Below are positions 11,592 to 27,503 of a stretch of DNA of 64,000 nucleotides, one piece after another (within the stretch, counting starts at the first letter, position 1; each line of letters opens with the position of its first letter). The notes beneath the pieces are model-generated. The model was not told the DNA's origin. It saw only the letters and a program-made list of their open reading frames with translations, and searched no databases. Source of the DNA: Toxotes chatareus (lineage: Eukaryota; Chordata; Actinopteri; Toxotidae); NCBI GenBank assembly GCA_016801885.1, contig CM028900.1:14278972-14342971 (forward strand), in the 5' to 3' direction. Made by a program: the position numbers and the translations under genes.

Positions 11592-14500
11592 TCAATCCAC
11601 ATATGCCTCCACTGCACTGAGAAGCTCAGATGCTTTGTCCAGTGCCCGCATTTCGTTCTCTGATTTGAACTGTCCATTTGGAATGTGGGGATATGGATGG
11701 CAGTTGGGATACTGAGTCTTTCTGGCGTCCACTCCCAGCGTCTTCAGATTTTGCACAATCAGAGGAAGATCTCTCAGTTGCCGATTGTAGCAGGAAACTT
11801 TTGCAGCAAGGGCTAAAATGCAGGTGCTGGTGGGATGATGACCATTCCTTTTATACTCTGCAGCTATGAGAGCCTTTTCCACTGCTTGATGGACTTTGAA
11901 CAGACACCATTCTGTGCTCCCACCACCAGTGTCTTTGTGAGCTGCACTGAGATCACAACGAGCCTGTCTGCACCAGCGCTGGGCCTCCTCTCTGTTCGGC
12001 CTTGGAACATTTCCATTATGGGTCCAAAAGTTGTAGTAGTGGGAGCCTCCGGAGAATCTCTCTCGACCCATTCTATGATGCCTGGCCTCCTGATTCCACT
12101 GCTGGTAGAAGTCTCTGAAGTCTGAGGATCCCCTTTTACAGGAGGAGCCTGAGGCTTTGCCTTTGGTGAGCTCATCAATTCGATTCTGCAAGTATTTGAA
12201 TGCTTCGGTGGCAAGAAACTGGCAGTCAGGGTTTTTGTCAGGATGCCATCTCAGGTACAGCCGTTTGATGGCTTTATGCTTCTCCTCCTCAGGAAGAGTC
12301 CAGATCTCTGCCAAACATTTGTCAATTTCTCTTTTAGCTTCCTCAACAGAGGCTGGTAAGGAGCTTGTAGAGGAGGAACTTGTAGTTGATGATGGGGAAG
12401 AATGCAGTTCAAGCTCCATGCAAGAAGCCTCAGCTGGTATAAAAGTTCTCCCTTCAGGTTTTCGCTTCTTTTCACGTTTAAACTGATAAAGGTCAAGACA
12501 ACTGACTTCAACTGGCTCATCTTCTCCAATATCTACTTTGTATCTCCGAGAATAATTTCCAGAGTTCCCAGGCAGTTCTTCAACAATAACTGCATAAATA
12601 TACTTGTTGTCAGTGCTGTAGCCAACATATTCTCCCTCTTCAAAGTTATTGAGGATATTCATGTCTAAACAGTCGTACCATTCCTCCATTATATCTGTCC
12701 CAGGAGCTGGTGTTTTGCTAAGGAAGCTTTTAGTTCCAGCGCTGTCATGGATCCCATTTTTAGCCAGAGTTTTCTGAACGTCCTGCAGACTGTCGCACAT
12801 AAGAAGTTGCCCGAGCACTGGGAGGTGAATTGATGCAATTCTGTTACCTAAAAGAGCATTAATTTCCTTTGTCAATGTCATATTGACTTCATTTATCACC
12901 CTAGGTGTCATGATGTCATCACTGTGTTTTAAGTAAAATATACAACCTTGTTGGCCCCGTTTAACAAAAACATCGGTTTCAGTGGCAGTTTGGTGTAGTG
13001 GTTGTTGATTCAGCCAAAGCTTTGTTTTCAGGTTTTTGCAGCAGACAATCTGAATTCTGCCAAAAGTCTTCTCGCACATGTCAGCAGCATCTTCTTGTGT
13101 TATTTCTCCCTGAGACTGCTCTCTAATGAGACAAATTAGTCCATGTCTGAATGCTACTGAGGACAGGTGTTCCTCAAACCATCCACTAAATTCGCAGTCA
13201 GTCTCAAGCTCACAAAACTGCATGTTAAATTCCTCTGCTTTCTCCTCAGTGAACTGAGACAGCATTTTAGGCTGAAATTTATCAGGCAGAGATTTCAGCA
13301 GCCGACTGTGCACATAGATGTCATTGCCCAAATAACATTCACTGAGACTCTCAAGTAACAGGAACTTATCAGTTAGTGCTTCTTCTAACCTTTTGGACTC
13401 AAACACTGTGTCGTTGTAGTACAATGTGCATGATGGGTATAATTTCCCGTCTACTGCAGGAAGATGCAAAGTTGTTACATCATCAACAAGGGACTGGTTT
13501 CCTTCATTTTCGATTAACCGAAACAACTGCTGAACAGCACGTTTAACTGTGTTCATTTGGTTTGGGTTTAGTTGTTGTTTATCACAAGTGTCGTCATAAA
13601 CTGCTGCCAGAACATTACAATACTGCCCTGCAGTAGGTTTCTCCTTTACGCCAATTTTCTTGAAAAACTCTGCGCACATGACGTCCTGTGGAGGAATCCG
13701 GTACAAATATGGTCTGAAATCTCGGTCACAGTCAAGAGTAAGACACGTATCATCAGTGCTCACAAGTTTCTTGTCTTTTTCAACCAACACAACAGCAAGA
13801 CCAGCCAGTTGCTGTCCTTCAAACCCGTTTGCTTGCAGGTAGGCATAGGAACTTCGAAAAACACTAGCACGGGTTTTAATCAACTCGTCAGTTTCACAGG
13901 GTGACTGGCAGATGTTTCTCATGTTGCTGGTTACACACTGTGAAGGAGGTTGTTCATGAGCACCTGCATCTTTCATCATTTTCATGAGCTTTGGTGACTT
14001 ATAAACTGGTAAATGTATGACTGGCATTGAAGACCAAATCAGTTCTTGATGCTTAGGATCGATTTCCATCAAAGAGCCTTTGATTTTAACCACGGTTCTC
14101 CCAGAGGCAAAAGGCTGGTGATAGTTGCACAATTCTTTTCGAGTAGTCACAGGAAAAATGAACTTGATGTCGGCTATGCTCTCCAGCAGCTCCTTGTCTT
14201 TGTCATTACTGATTTTTACCAAGGCTGTTTTTAAAAGTAATGATGATTTCTGTTTCAACTCTTGAAGCTGACAGTTTCCTTTGGCTTCTGATTCTAACTG
14301 GTGTGCAAAGTTTACAATATCATCTTTTGACACAACATGCTTCATTCCAAGTTCTCTGAGCAGCCCTTGTGGTTTTGTTGTTGGTTGATTTCCTTCACTG
14401 ACCTCAGTCCAAAATCTCTCAGGCACAAATCTCTCCTGGGGCAGCATTTTCTTGTATAGCTCAACACTCTCATCAAAGTAGTATGATGGTGTCTCCAGTC

Positions 14501-17500
14501 TGCCTTGAGAACTGCGAATAAACTTCACTGTCTTCACTGAGGAGATGATTTCGTCCTTACAGGTAAAATAATCGCAATGATGTTGCAGTGACAGTAAGAG
14601 CTTGAAGCAATCAAGCATCTGCTTTTCTGTGAGTGTGTGTACAACAGGCAGAATGAACTTCATGAAATACTGCAAATCAGTGAGTATTTGGATGTTCAGT
14701 GTTTGTGACAGGCTGTAGTTCTCAGGGTTGTTTTTGAGAAAAACATTGTTGGTGTTATAAAACAAATCTGTAAATGCCCTTGTGCTGTTGAGGATAAATA
14801 CCTCATTAGGTCCATCAATCCTCACTCTTTCACCAGATATTGTTTCAAATAATGGTAAGGACTTGAGCTTTCTCTGATAGTCCTGACTGTCTTTGGCTTT
14901 GGATACTCCAGACTGCAGGAAGGTCTGAAGCTCTCTCATATCATCAGTGGAAAGCTTGGAAAACTCTGAGTGGTTAATGTTATAAAGCAGGTCCAACACA
15001 GAGCTTTTATCATTCACATCCATAAGTTCACAGCGTAGAAGCAGATGTAGCTGTCGATCTGCATGTAGCTGATGCATATCAGAGAAGAATACACAGTTGA
15101 GCTTCATAAAACCAAGTTTGAAGAGGATGCCTGATATGTCCCTGTCTGAGGCGAACTGAATCACACTCGGCATGTCTCTCATTTTTTGCAGGAAGTGCTT
15201 GTTGTTTGACCTTGGACACACAACAGGTAAAATGTGGCAGTCACTGAAGAGCTTTCTCACATCACTTAATGACAGACTTTGTTCATCATTAGATGTCGCA
15301 GGTTTAATTTGACTTGTTAAGAACTTCCAAAGTGAGGTCAGCCATGTCAACACTGTGCTGTCTGGGACACGAAGACCACTGTGAGGATCAACTTCACAGC
15401 TCTGAAGATGATGCTGAATTAACGGCTTCAGATATTTCACTGCACAGGGAACTGTCAGATTTTTGACAAGGTTAAAAGTTTGCAGAACACTGATGTGTTC
15501 TCTGTTGGTCTGAAAATCTGCAAATTGATCCTCATAGCCAAAGAACAGACTGTCATACCCTGATATCAGCTTGGGAGATTTGGAGTTAAATACTCTCAAA
15601 ACTTTATCTCTTGTGAGAAGAAGTGGAAGCCCGTCGAGTAAATTGGAATTGTCTTTGGTGACCTGTTTCAAGAAGGGATATTTTAAGCAGAAACTCAAGA
15701 GCTTTGAACATCTTTTTTCGTCTTTGATCAGAGTGGCAGTTATGGGTAGGGGTAACTCCTTATCGGTTTGGGTTGGGTCATTGAGAGGTTTTTCTCTCAG
15801 GAAAGTCTGCACAGTTAAAGGATTCACTTCTTTCAGTTTGATACCAGCAGATTCAAAACTTGTCCAAACCTTTTGCATTTTGAAGGAAAAGGGAACCAAT
15901 TTCATTCCAAGATCTTCCAAAATGGGATTGATCTCATCATTTTCTGAATGTGTCAGGTGAGGTGCCTTCATTGATTCAGTTTCTCTGGTGTCACACCAGT
16001 CAAAAGAGTATTCTTTAAATGTTTTGCCAGCAATCGTTCGAGTTGAGCTCCTCATCACTGGAATCACTTTTAGGCCTCTTTCTTGGACTGATCTATAGAC
16101 CTCGTGTATCATTTCATGCCAATCCTGATCAACGTCTTTGGACACAGTTGGCCAAAAACACAAGTATGAGTTATTGAGACATGACTCAATACATGAAGGA
16201 GTGATGTTCTTCTCTGCAATGTTATGGCCGATGTAATGAAGGAGATCTGCATACAGAGGAGCAATGACACTCTGTTTCAATGATTCATTCCACTTAGTTT
16301 TCAGACTTTGCCCATCTTCTTTCCAAAGGCTTCTCCTGGAAGAATCCACTTCAAAGTTTGCATTGATATGCACTGGTAGTCCAGTTTTCCCTGGCAAAGG
16401 AAGCGAACAAAAGGCCTCCCCATTAAAATCCATGCAGCTCTTAGAGCTCACGCGTGCTGCTATTGCTGCTTGGGGAAGTTTGGCTGACATTGTTATTTCT
16501 TTTCCATCACTGTTTTTGAACGAGCCAAACTGTTCTGCAATGATCCATTTACTTAGTCTTTTATCTGAGGCTGAAATAACGGTTCCATAAATGGCCTTCT
16601 GTGGTGTTACTGGTTTGACAGATTGCAGTGCATGTCTTTGAAGTTTTACAAAAGCATCTTTTTGTTTGCTGCTTGCCTTTGGCACACTTTTTTCAACCAC
16701 AAAGGTGGTTTCGAGTTTTCCTGAACGTTCATTTATTTCATGGATTCCGATTTTGCGGATGTTTTTCAGAAATAGAATTAGTCCTTCGGGATCTTCAGAG
16801 AGGGCGGAGCACAGTTCTTTCATGTCATGGTCAGTGACTCCCTGTTGTGATATTTTAGAGTTGTTTGCCATGATACCCATCCTCAGAGGTAATCTGAACA
16901 TGGTGCCCTCTTTAAGAGGAAACTTGTCTGGAAGAAAGGATTTGTAGACGTCCATGTACATGTTCTTGAAGGTATCGGCCAGTTTATATCCAATGCCAGC
17001 TGGTGATTTGTCTGAGTGACTTTCAATGTATTTTTGATTGGGATCAGAAATGCACAGTAATTTATCTCCAGTCAGGATTGAGGGGCAGTCAGTCAAATGG
17101 TAAACAGAGTTGAATCCAACTCCATATTTCCCTGTCTTCCCTGGAGAATTGTGCTTTCCTCCCTCTCCCAGCTGTTGAATGCCAGCCAGGTCAGCATCAG
17201 AAAACACTTTGTTGTTGAACACACACAGTGCTGGACCCTGCAGATGGTTCCATTTCTTCCCAAAGGTTTTTTCTTTGCCATGCTGTCGTTTGTCCCAAAC
17301 AAAGTGAATTTCTGTTGCTTCTGCATCATCAGCATTTTGGAGTAACTCTTTAAGGATATCCTTCTTTGATGGATAGGCGGAAATTATGTTTTTAATTCGA
17401 ACTGTTAGTTGCTCCTGCTGTTCAAACTGAAAAGCAAATTGAGAAATGTTCTCAGCTATATGGTTTTGTAGAGTATGATGCCTGGTTGTTCTGATTCCAA

Positions 17501-20500
17501 AGTAACGAGCCATGACACGTGGGATGTTCTCGTGGCATAATGTGACACCTGAAGCCACTGGCATCCATGGGCTGTCATTGTAAAACAGCTGACTTGCAGG
17601 CTGTAAAACACCACGTTCATTGGGCATCAGACAGTCACCTGTTGTTTTCTCTTTGGCTTCAAATATCCCTTTGTTCAAAATTGTGAGGCACATTGATAGA
17701 TCACTCCCTGGCAGGGGCTTGTTTCCATGTTGACGCCGCAAATGCTGGAGCACAGTTATAAACTGGCTGACTGTAAAATGTTTTTCAACACCTACGCTTT
17801 CCCAGAGCTTCCTGAAATTTGTGAAGGCAGCTGGAAGTACATGAAGGTAGGGCTTTGCTTCAAACTGCTCATTTTCAGCTACACAGCTCACATTTACAAA
17901 TGTACTGCCAACAAGGATGAAAGGGAATGACTTTGCCCTCTTTGAAATAAAAGTGGAATTCCCAGAATTACTGAGCCACTGATCTAGAAACTTATAGCAT
18001 TCATATGCTATCTTGTGAAGCATGGGTCTGTCAGTGGATTGAGATTGCTTACATGCTTCTTGCAGCTGCTGAAGCACTGTCTCGGGCTTTGGACTGTCAC
18101 AAACTCCCAAAATCTGAAGGACTGGATCAGTGTGGTGTATTTTCAGATTGCTATGGTCCAGCACAGGTTGTGTCATGTTAACGAGTAGGGTGCATTTGTC
18201 ACTAAAAACATCAGCAGGCCTTCTAAGTGTCACATCTCTTTCCATTTTTGTATCACCAGGTGAAAATGCTGGGAGGAATTCAGTCATCCTCAATGTTTCC
18301 CAGTGGAGAGAGTCTTCATACATGTGATGTTTCATGAGTTCAAGAAGGCATTTCAACTGCCCATATGCTTTCTCTCTGTCAGTGCTCCAGGTTTTGGTGA
18401 TGGTGCCTGCTTTCTCTGTGATGTCTTTCAATGGGAGATGATCACTTGCCATTCCAAGCTCCAACAAGCGCTGAATCCTTTTGGGGGAACAAAAGTCATT
18501 TTTGGTACCACCAAGCAAGCGTCCCTCTTCTGGTTCAAAAAGACAGGCTGCTTTCCCTGATGGATTCACAAGTTTGTTGATATACTGGAGCTGTCCACCT
18601 GTTGTGGGAATGCATGGATAACTGACCAGTAGACTGTCAATTTCTTTGATATGTAGGTCAATAGCATGCAGCACAAGAGTATCTCTACGCATAGGGTTCA
18701 TGGTAGCAAGGTTGTTAAACACTGCTTCCTGGTAAAACTTCTCCCAGTTCCATGTTCTGTTCTGTAAAGCCTTTTCTAGGCCTGCCTGTTTGAAGCTATT
18801 TCTCAGCCACAGTGGAAGAGGAACAACATGGTTGGGTGGTTTTGCATATTTCTTGCACACCTGCATTGCAAGGGCACTGATGTCTTTATCCTCTTCAATG
18901 CTCTCATGCAGAAATATGGCACTGTTCATTGAGCACCATTGTTCTCCATCACTAAAGAGCTCTGGGCCAACAGAGTGCTGGGCAATGGTGGAGTAAAATG
19001 CATCCACCAAGGGCTTGAAAGTTTCACTCACTTTCTCTCTATCAGGCCAAAAGCTGTGATAGCAATAAGTGTCCAGTTGATTATTTTCAGACATTTTCTT
19101 CAGTGCCAAGAGTGTAGTAACATATGCTGTCACAACAGGGTCCTGAAGAAGAGCTTTGTTCCAGTCATGTTTGATCCCACTCTCCCACAGGCCTTTTCGG
19201 TTGCTTGTCACAGCAAATGTTCCGTTTACATTGACTGGAAGGCCTGTGTGAATGGAAAGGGGAAGGAAACAAAATGCCTGTCCAACAAGATCTGTTTGTG
19301 ATGAGGACAGTTTACCAGTTTCTGGATTATTTTGCAAAGGCACAGCAACACCTCCAATCGGCAAAGAGAACTTGACTTGCTTGTTTCCTTGTACGGCCAT
19401 TTTCAATGACTGATCTGTCCCAAAGCAGTTGTACAGGAGCCACGTCTGGACTTCAGTTACACCAGACTGCTGACTGGTGATCTGGACAATATTGACTGTG
19501 TAGCAGTCAATTACGTCTTTGCACTGTCCATCAAGTGTCATCAGTGCTTGACGCTGATTTGCTGCACTGGTTTCATCAGGAATCCTCATTGCACTCAGGG
19601 TGGTTTTGGAGACAGTGAGGACAGTTTTTATTTCGTCATCTCTTGGTGGAGTTGTTACATTGTTTGAAATACTTTGTAGAGATAATGAATTCATGTTCTT
19701 CAGAAAAAGCAGGTGAGTTTGTGAATTAAAGGTTAGGTGCCGTTGAAAAGCAGTGATGTCATGTGTGTGATACACCTTTGTGCTTATTTCTGACTGGAGA
19801 GCCTCTTCTTCAGTTCGGAAAGGTAGTTTGATCAGAGTACCTGGATAGGGTTTAAGAGGACCTTGTCTGGTGAAATTACAGTCAAAAATGCGTTCATATG
19901 GTCCAAACTGACCAGGAAACCAGTGAAAAAGTCGCTGCTGAGAGAGATCAAGCTTGATTCCAGGATTTGCTTTGTGTTTGATGTGCTTTTTGAGGTGAGT
20001 TACATTTGGATCAAGTATGAGAAGACTGTTGCCACTAAGGATGGAGGGAACATCTGTCACATGATACACAGTATTGAATCCAAGTCCAAACTTTCCGATT
20101 TTTTCCACCTTGTTTTCTTTTGAGGCAGCACCAACTCTGACAATATTTGCCCAGTCCTCAGCTGTGAACTGCTCATTATTAAAAGCCCAAAGACAAGGTC
20201 CTTGACAAAGGGCCATGGCGGGGTCAATGAGACTTTCAGGGGCATCTTTGTGTACTCTGAAATCCACCAAGAATTTACAGGTCTTTGCCCCAGCATCTTC
20301 TGCATTTTGAATGAGCTCTTTGAAGATGTCACTTTCTTCATCATATTCTTTCAGAATGTTTTTAATCCTTGTTGTTATTGGCTCAGATTGTCCACACTGT
20401 TCTATTCCCACCAACTCTGGATCGAGGATGTAGGTACTGAGAAATCTAATATTCAACCATTCAGCTGTTGCTTTTGGGATTTCCTCATGTATGACATGAA

Positions 20501-23500
20501 TTTCTTCCTTGGTGCACTTAAGCTCTTTCAACCCATTTTTGCTTACATCACAGAAGACTGCTGTTGACCGTGGTTTCATCATATATTGTTCACCCTCCAT
20601 GATGACTGGTACTGGGATGTCCTCCTTAACTGTCTTTTTCTCTCTCCACAGCCAGTTGAGAATTTCTATTGACACTTTCACCTCAGAGGAACTTGCAAAT
20701 GGCTGTTGTCTTCCTTCAGTAGTTTGCTGGATTGAAAGAAGAATGTCAACAATTTCTTCATTTGAAAGCAATGTTCTCAGGCCAAAAAACTGGAGCAACT
20801 TCTTGTATGCCAGAAATTCATTTGGCACCTTCCCAATGTAAGCGCTCAGATCTAGATTACGTGGGTAATCAAGAACCAGATTCTTTGGTGAAACAAACTG
20901 GTTTTGGTTCCACAGCCAGCGTGTGTCCCTGTTTATCACTTTTGCAAACTCAGACATGTGGTCTTGCATGTGTCTGTAAATGCTATGCAGCTCCCTCTTG
21001 AAGTCCACATCTGTGTCAGGATCAGTCATTTTCTGGACTTTTGATGTCAAGACTGATAAGTTCTCTATCACTTTTTCAGGTGGGGGTTGGCGTTTGAGAC
21101 CAAGTTGGTTGCTAACTTTGTCACTGAGCTTTCCCACCAGAGGCATTACATGCCCTACAATGTCCTTGAACATAGAATGTCTTATTTCATCTGGGCAGAA
21201 GAAACAACTTTGCAGAGATTTGTCATTGCAGTGTTTTTTGTCATTACCAGGTTTAGCACATGGGACCCATTTTAGCATTTTGAGGCACTGAAGTTGCTCA
21301 TGAGAAAACTTTGACAGTAGATTATTAGCATCCAACATTTTCAAGAGCACCTGTGCTTTTTTGAGAGCCTCAGTTTGAAAGTCAACATGCAGTTTTTCAA
21401 TCAGTTTGGCGGCATGCAGCAAATGCTGAGGTGAAACATCTACTTCTTTACTTAGCAAGCCAAGATCTGCTAGGCTTTCAAGCATCTGAGTTGTGTGAGT
21501 GTACAGAGGCGGGGGGAAGAAGTCTGACTCAAAAATGACTTTAAATGTTGGAATTCTTGGATCAAAAAAGCTTGAGGCCTTTTTCAGTTCTCCTTTCACT
21601 TCAATGAAGCTCAAGTCCTTACATCTGCGTTTCAAGGTCTGATTCTGAGAGAAAAGAATATTACCATGCTGTAAAATCCAAGTCATGATTTTCTCTGTGT
21701 CTTTCTTGCTGCAAGACCCCATCTCAATAGAGTCAATGAGGAGATTGGCTGCTTCAGCTGTGTGCAGGAGATTCACTTTGAGCAGCTGTAACAGTCTGCG
21801 ATCAACCTCAGTAGCACATTGCACAACTGAGTCAGGCATAGGGAGCTCTGTTGGTATGGTGAGACCAGAATTTAGAAGCACAGCCTGTTTTGATTGAACT
21901 GCCACACATGATCCCTTTATGGTACGAAACAGAGGCAACTTTGAGACTAACTCTTCCTCACACCTTGAGAGACAATCCAGACGAGAAAGATAATCTTTCA
22001 GTTCTTCTCTTGTTCTGTCAGATCCGGTCTTGAGCTGTCTGATGAGATGCTGAGAATCTACATTCACCAATACTTTCATGACGCTCCTCGGCGATGGGCA
22101 CAGCACATAAGTGTCTAGGTCTACATGCTTGAGCCACTCGTTTCCTGTCACCACTGTGCCACCAGCTTTGTTCACCAACTGAGCTATTTGATCTGACAAA
22201 CTATTCTGCTTGCTTTTCTGAAAAATGAGGGTTGTGTTCTGTTGTAGCTGTGCTAGTGATACAGTCTGACTAACAGACAGGGGACTGACTGGTATTAATG
22301 GTATTCCAGTAAAACGACTTAACTCTTTGAAGTGAGTGTTGAGAAATTTCCAGAATTCTTGGAGCCAGTCTAAAGGTGGATGCTGACTGCTGCTGATGTC
22401 CCAGGTAACATGCCCTGCCCTTGTCTGCTTCCAGTCCTGTGGCAAATACCTCCTTGTCAATTCAGCCACCTGGTCTGCATCAATGTTGATGACCTTGAAC
22501 AAATCTGAAACATAGATTTTAGAAAAATATTTAGATGTAGTGTGAAAACATGCACATGACCATTGCAAATAATCACTGTATTATATAAAATTACATTCCT
22601 ACTTTTTGTGGCCAGCTCTTTCAGGTGGGCAATGCAGGCTGCACTGAGATCATCTGGGATGAAGAGGTGTTTGCAGAATGGCAGCAAAGTTCTGTGCAAA
22701 GGAAAAGTTTGCTCAGTGTTCATGTAGTTAATGTAAAAAAAAACAAGGACATTTGTTATATGTGCCACATCTGTGGCATTTGGAACATATCATATTGCCA
22801 AAGTTTCTGAATAAAGGAAAGGGGTTATGAATGTATAATCAAAGTATTTGACTAAGTGTGGGCCAAGAAACTAGCACACCTTAAGGTGGTTGTTTTCTGC
22901 AAAAAGCACTGATAAAACCAATGTATACTGTCTGCCCAAAACAAAATGGCAAACAGAAAAGTTAGCAACAATCTGGTGAATACAGTGGAGCATTTAGTGG
23001 CTAAAGAAACAATTAAAAATGGCCAGATGTTAATAGTTTACTTCATCAGCTACATGATACACTCACTAAAAACAGCTACAATTGTCTACATTATTACAAA
23101 ATATCCTCCTCAAATCAATTTCTTCTAGCACAGAGATCAAAGATTCTTGTTTGAGGCTTGAATTTCAAACAAGTCAGCATAATCCATCTATTCAGCATCC
23201 ACCTTAAGGGCTGAAATTGTGGCCTATAAGCAGCCTATAACTGACTTTAGACACAACACACCACGTTGTTTGCCATCACAAGTCCTACCTTGGAAATTCA
23301 TTGCTGTCAATCAAAGCAGTGTCCTTCTCTCTGTCTGTGAAAGACCTGAAAGAGCCATCGTTGAGCGGAAGCAGCTGAAGGCCATTGAGTTCTCTGTAGT
23401 TTCCATCACTCAAAATGTACTCTAAAAGGCTGAGTCTGTCGTCTTTAGAGATGTTATGCACACCGGTTCTGTGGAGAATATCCCTTAAGAAAGTTGGACT

Positions 23501-26500
23501 CACATATTTTAGGGTGTTGAGGTACGGGTAGGCCTCATTTATAGCTCTTGCAACATCATTTGGTAATGTGACAAGATTTTCCCCGCAGGAAACCAATGTC
23601 CTTTCAATGGCGGCCATTATGGCAGGGCTTGTTGGACCATTACAGGGGAACACAGCTTCTGATGGAGTGATAAACTGTCTTTCATCTTTGGCAAGAGAGA
23701 GGACAGGCACATTCTGTCTGAATAAGAGATGAAGAACATCCAGAGCAATGGCATACCATTTGCCTTTGTGCTGTATCTGGGCAATATCTGGCCACAGATT
23801 GTACACAGAGGGGGCAGGAAGAACAGACTGTTGGGCAAGTTTGATGGTATCTTGAATGATCATGATGTATGCCTGCGGGAGCACCTCCTTCATGAGCAGT
23901 TCGTTCCACACAGCATGTTCATCATGTTTCTGGTCTTCCTCTTGCCACTTGATATGTCGTCTGTTGTCTGTGAGACCAAAGCAAGCGTTGACATAAACTG
24001 GGAGTCGTGTCTCGTTGGATTCATTGTTTGGGAGCGGGAGAAAGCAGCTCAGTCTACTCTCTCTACAGTCTCTCTTCTCACCACAAGGGAATGCCAAGTC
24101 AACTTGAGGGAAGAAGCTCAACTTTTTTGCAAGTGAATCAAGATTTTCTATATGACCTTCCTTCATGGTACAAGTTGTCAGAAGCCACTTTGTTTCTTTG
24201 TGGGTGTCTGAGTCGAGGCTTATCAGTTTGAACCTGGTCGAACCCTCAATGATTGACTTGTCTTCTGCCCGTAAAATGACATCTGTAGGGACTGATGATT
24301 TCACCTTAAGCCTGGTGTTAACAGTGCCATGTACATTAATATGTATCAATGACACAGAGGTCACATTTTTGAGGAAAAGGAGGCTTAAGTCTGCATCTGC
24401 AATGAAGCTATCAAAAAGCTCAACCACCCTATCAGAGTCATATAGATTATCTGAAATTTCTGATGTCTCGTTGCGCAAAGGGAATCTGAAAACTGTCCCA
24501 TCAAAATGCTGATCCTCCATGACAATTTCTGACCACTCTTGCCCGCTTACAAGTGAAACTATATCGCGAAAGGGTTGGAACTGATCATGCAAGGTCATCA
24601 GAGCTTCTTGATCTTCTGCATCATCCAATGACCACCAAAAACCTCCTTTTCTTTCTCCAAATATCTTTTCTTGGGGGTCCATAAAGCCGAGGTGACCTGA
24701 ACTGAATATACTTGGCACATCTGTGAATAAAATGAAGTAAAGCCTTGTTAATTTAACACTTATGCACTATAAAGACAAATACTTAAACTCAGTCTGTTGA
24801 GTATATATGTGGTATATATTTTAGGGTGCTGAGGTACATAGTTTCACCTGTTGTGTGGTAAACAGAGTTGAAGCCGATTCCAAACCTCCCGACTTTGTTT
24901 GGGTCATTGCGCTTGACACTCCTCCCCGCCATCTGAATTCCTTCCCAGTCTTCACCAGTGAAAGCAGCATTATTGTAGGCATAGAGAGCAGGACCTTTGT
25001 AAAAACAAAAACAAAAAATTGTTCCAAAGAAAAACACTTATGACGTTAATGTGTCCATGTGTTGTTCATCAACTCTCTCAATATGGTCTCAATATGGTAA
25101 ACTGTTGACTAAAATGGGTGCACTTTAACCTCTTTTAGTATTATATTAATGTTGGTGTCTATTATTGTTCCCATGGTCTACTGTAAATGTAACTGGCAAT
25201 GTACAATATATTGCAGAAGCTGCTTTAGCACATCAGACTTTAATGCCATCTTGTCAAGTGATTGTGAGAACCAAGTTTGTGTTAGGTCGCCAGAAAAAAA
25301 AGCCTGTTATTGTCAAGATCACAAGAATAAGAATTTTGTGTTAACGAGAAAAAACATCATGAACATGGAAACATCTGTGAAACCAAGTACTTGCCAAGTG
25401 CTTGCTGTTGTAAATCTCATTTCAGCCACAAGAGGGTGTCCAGTCTCTCACAAGAGGTATACCAGTCTAAATATGACTAGAAGCAAGTTTTTTTCCAGTT
25501 GATTTTTAGCCAAGAGTCATGACGTTAATGTTATATAAAAGTAATTTGGGTTTAGAATGCATAAAGGAATTAAAAATCACCAGCAAGAAAACATGAATGC
25601 TTTTAGTCCTAATTAGACTGCCCATGAGGCTGAAAAGTGGTGCATTTCAGCCTCTTGTGGCTGAATGAGCCTGGACAAAACCTTTTTTTTTTTTAACGTG
25701 TTTCAGAGGTGAAAAAAAAAAGATTATGGAACAAAAAACTTTTTTCCATTGGTTGTTAAGTCATAAACACAGGAGAGAAAACAACTTAGATCAGAATTTG
25801 AAAATGGATCACCACATACAAACACAAACTCGAAAGTAGTAGAGACTTGAGGTCTGAACCCTTTTGCTGGGAGACTAACAAGCTGTGTCACCAGGCTACC
25901 TTCCTATTTGCTCACTCTATCTCTCTATCTCTCTATCAGAACATGGCTATTCTCTGAACATCCTACATACCTTGGTATTTTCCCAGTTCATCAGTCCAAA
26001 GGCTCTCAGTCCCATAGCTTCTCTCATCATGGATGAAAACCACTTCTGTGGCTTGAGCATCATCTGCATTTTGAATCAGCTCCTGTTGATAAACGAAAAT
26101 CATAACTATGAACAGAGCTTGCAGACCAAAGCTAACCCTCAAAGATGCCCATGTTGCACCGCACTACTGCAACTGTGGCAAGCTCAAAACATGAGCTGAT
26201 TTAAATGGGGGCACCTAATGAATTGGCCACTGCAGTGTGTTGTCAAAACAGAAATCAGCACCAACCTAGCGTAGCCTAAATTAAGCATGATTTTCTTGTT
26301 TGCGATGAGCCAGAGTATCATGTTTTTTCTTTAATGTCTAGCCAGTGTGAGGATACTACAACAAACTATTTTACGAAAGACATTTTGACACATCATTAAT
26401 GAAGGCTGAAACTGATCTAGCTGCTTCCGTTTCAGGGTACAGGTATTGTTTATGCACTGACACATTGTCATCTTTTACTGGGACACTTGAAATGAATGGA

Positions 26501-27453
26501 ACCATCACTGATGTTAATAGTAACTCCTGTGCGGTTCCTTTTTTGACAAGTCAAAATATCTGCAGTGAAAAATACCTTTTTCTGTCAACGAGCTCCATTG
26601 ATGGAGTTGGGACATAATTGATATTTTATCTATTTAGAAACCTAGAAACATGTTTTTCTTTAAACAATAATTTGCCCCAGAAAAAGACAAAAAAAAATCA
26701 TTTGATTTCAATAGAAAGTTTCCTTTTTGAAAATGAATTTTGACCATGTTGGTCTTGATTTGGGGCAGGACCCACAAACCATGTTCTGTCACACAACAGC
26801 AAAACAAATATCTAAATTAATGCAAAAGAAAACTAAAAAAAATAGTTAGTATATATATATATATATATATATATGACAAATAATCAGTGCACCAACCTTC
26901 AAAATTTGTCCACCATCTGGATATCGACGTAGAATATCTTTCAGGTAGTCAATGAAGGGCGGTGCAGTTGGCCCGAATGATGCTCTAAACAAAGCAGCAG
27001 GAGTAGAGAGAAACTAGAGTTAAAATTCAAATCAACACAGGGTTTGTCCTCCTGAAGTACTCAGGGCAGCAAGAACCAGGATGAGAGTCAAGTTTGACTA
27101 GTACATACATCATGTCATAGGGAAGCCCTGTGCCCTAAAATAAGGCATGTGCACTACACACATAAATGCTTCAGCAGCCTCCTTCTCATGTAGCTTTTAT
27201 CAAAATGTTTATTGTCTTAGTGAGTAATTGCTGATGGTGACGTGTGTAATACGCACATTTGAAGAGGGGGTTTGAAAGAAGGAAGGAAACACTGTAGTTG
27301 TGTGCTTGATTTATTGAATGTAAATTGTGTTCACCTGATTCCATTTGTTGCACTTCTCCCTTTGTCAGACCAGGAACAGCTAAACTTTGGTTAAATGGGG
27401 GTACGTGAGTATTACACACATCACTATCAGTAGTTAGCAAGGTTCAAAGACAA

Positions 27454-27503
<50 letters not shown>

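Noticed and set aside
17093..17345. Plus-strand ORFs inside the giant sacsin-like exon
   Set aside because: All are short shadows of a 10.9-kb minus-strand coding exon with clear domains.
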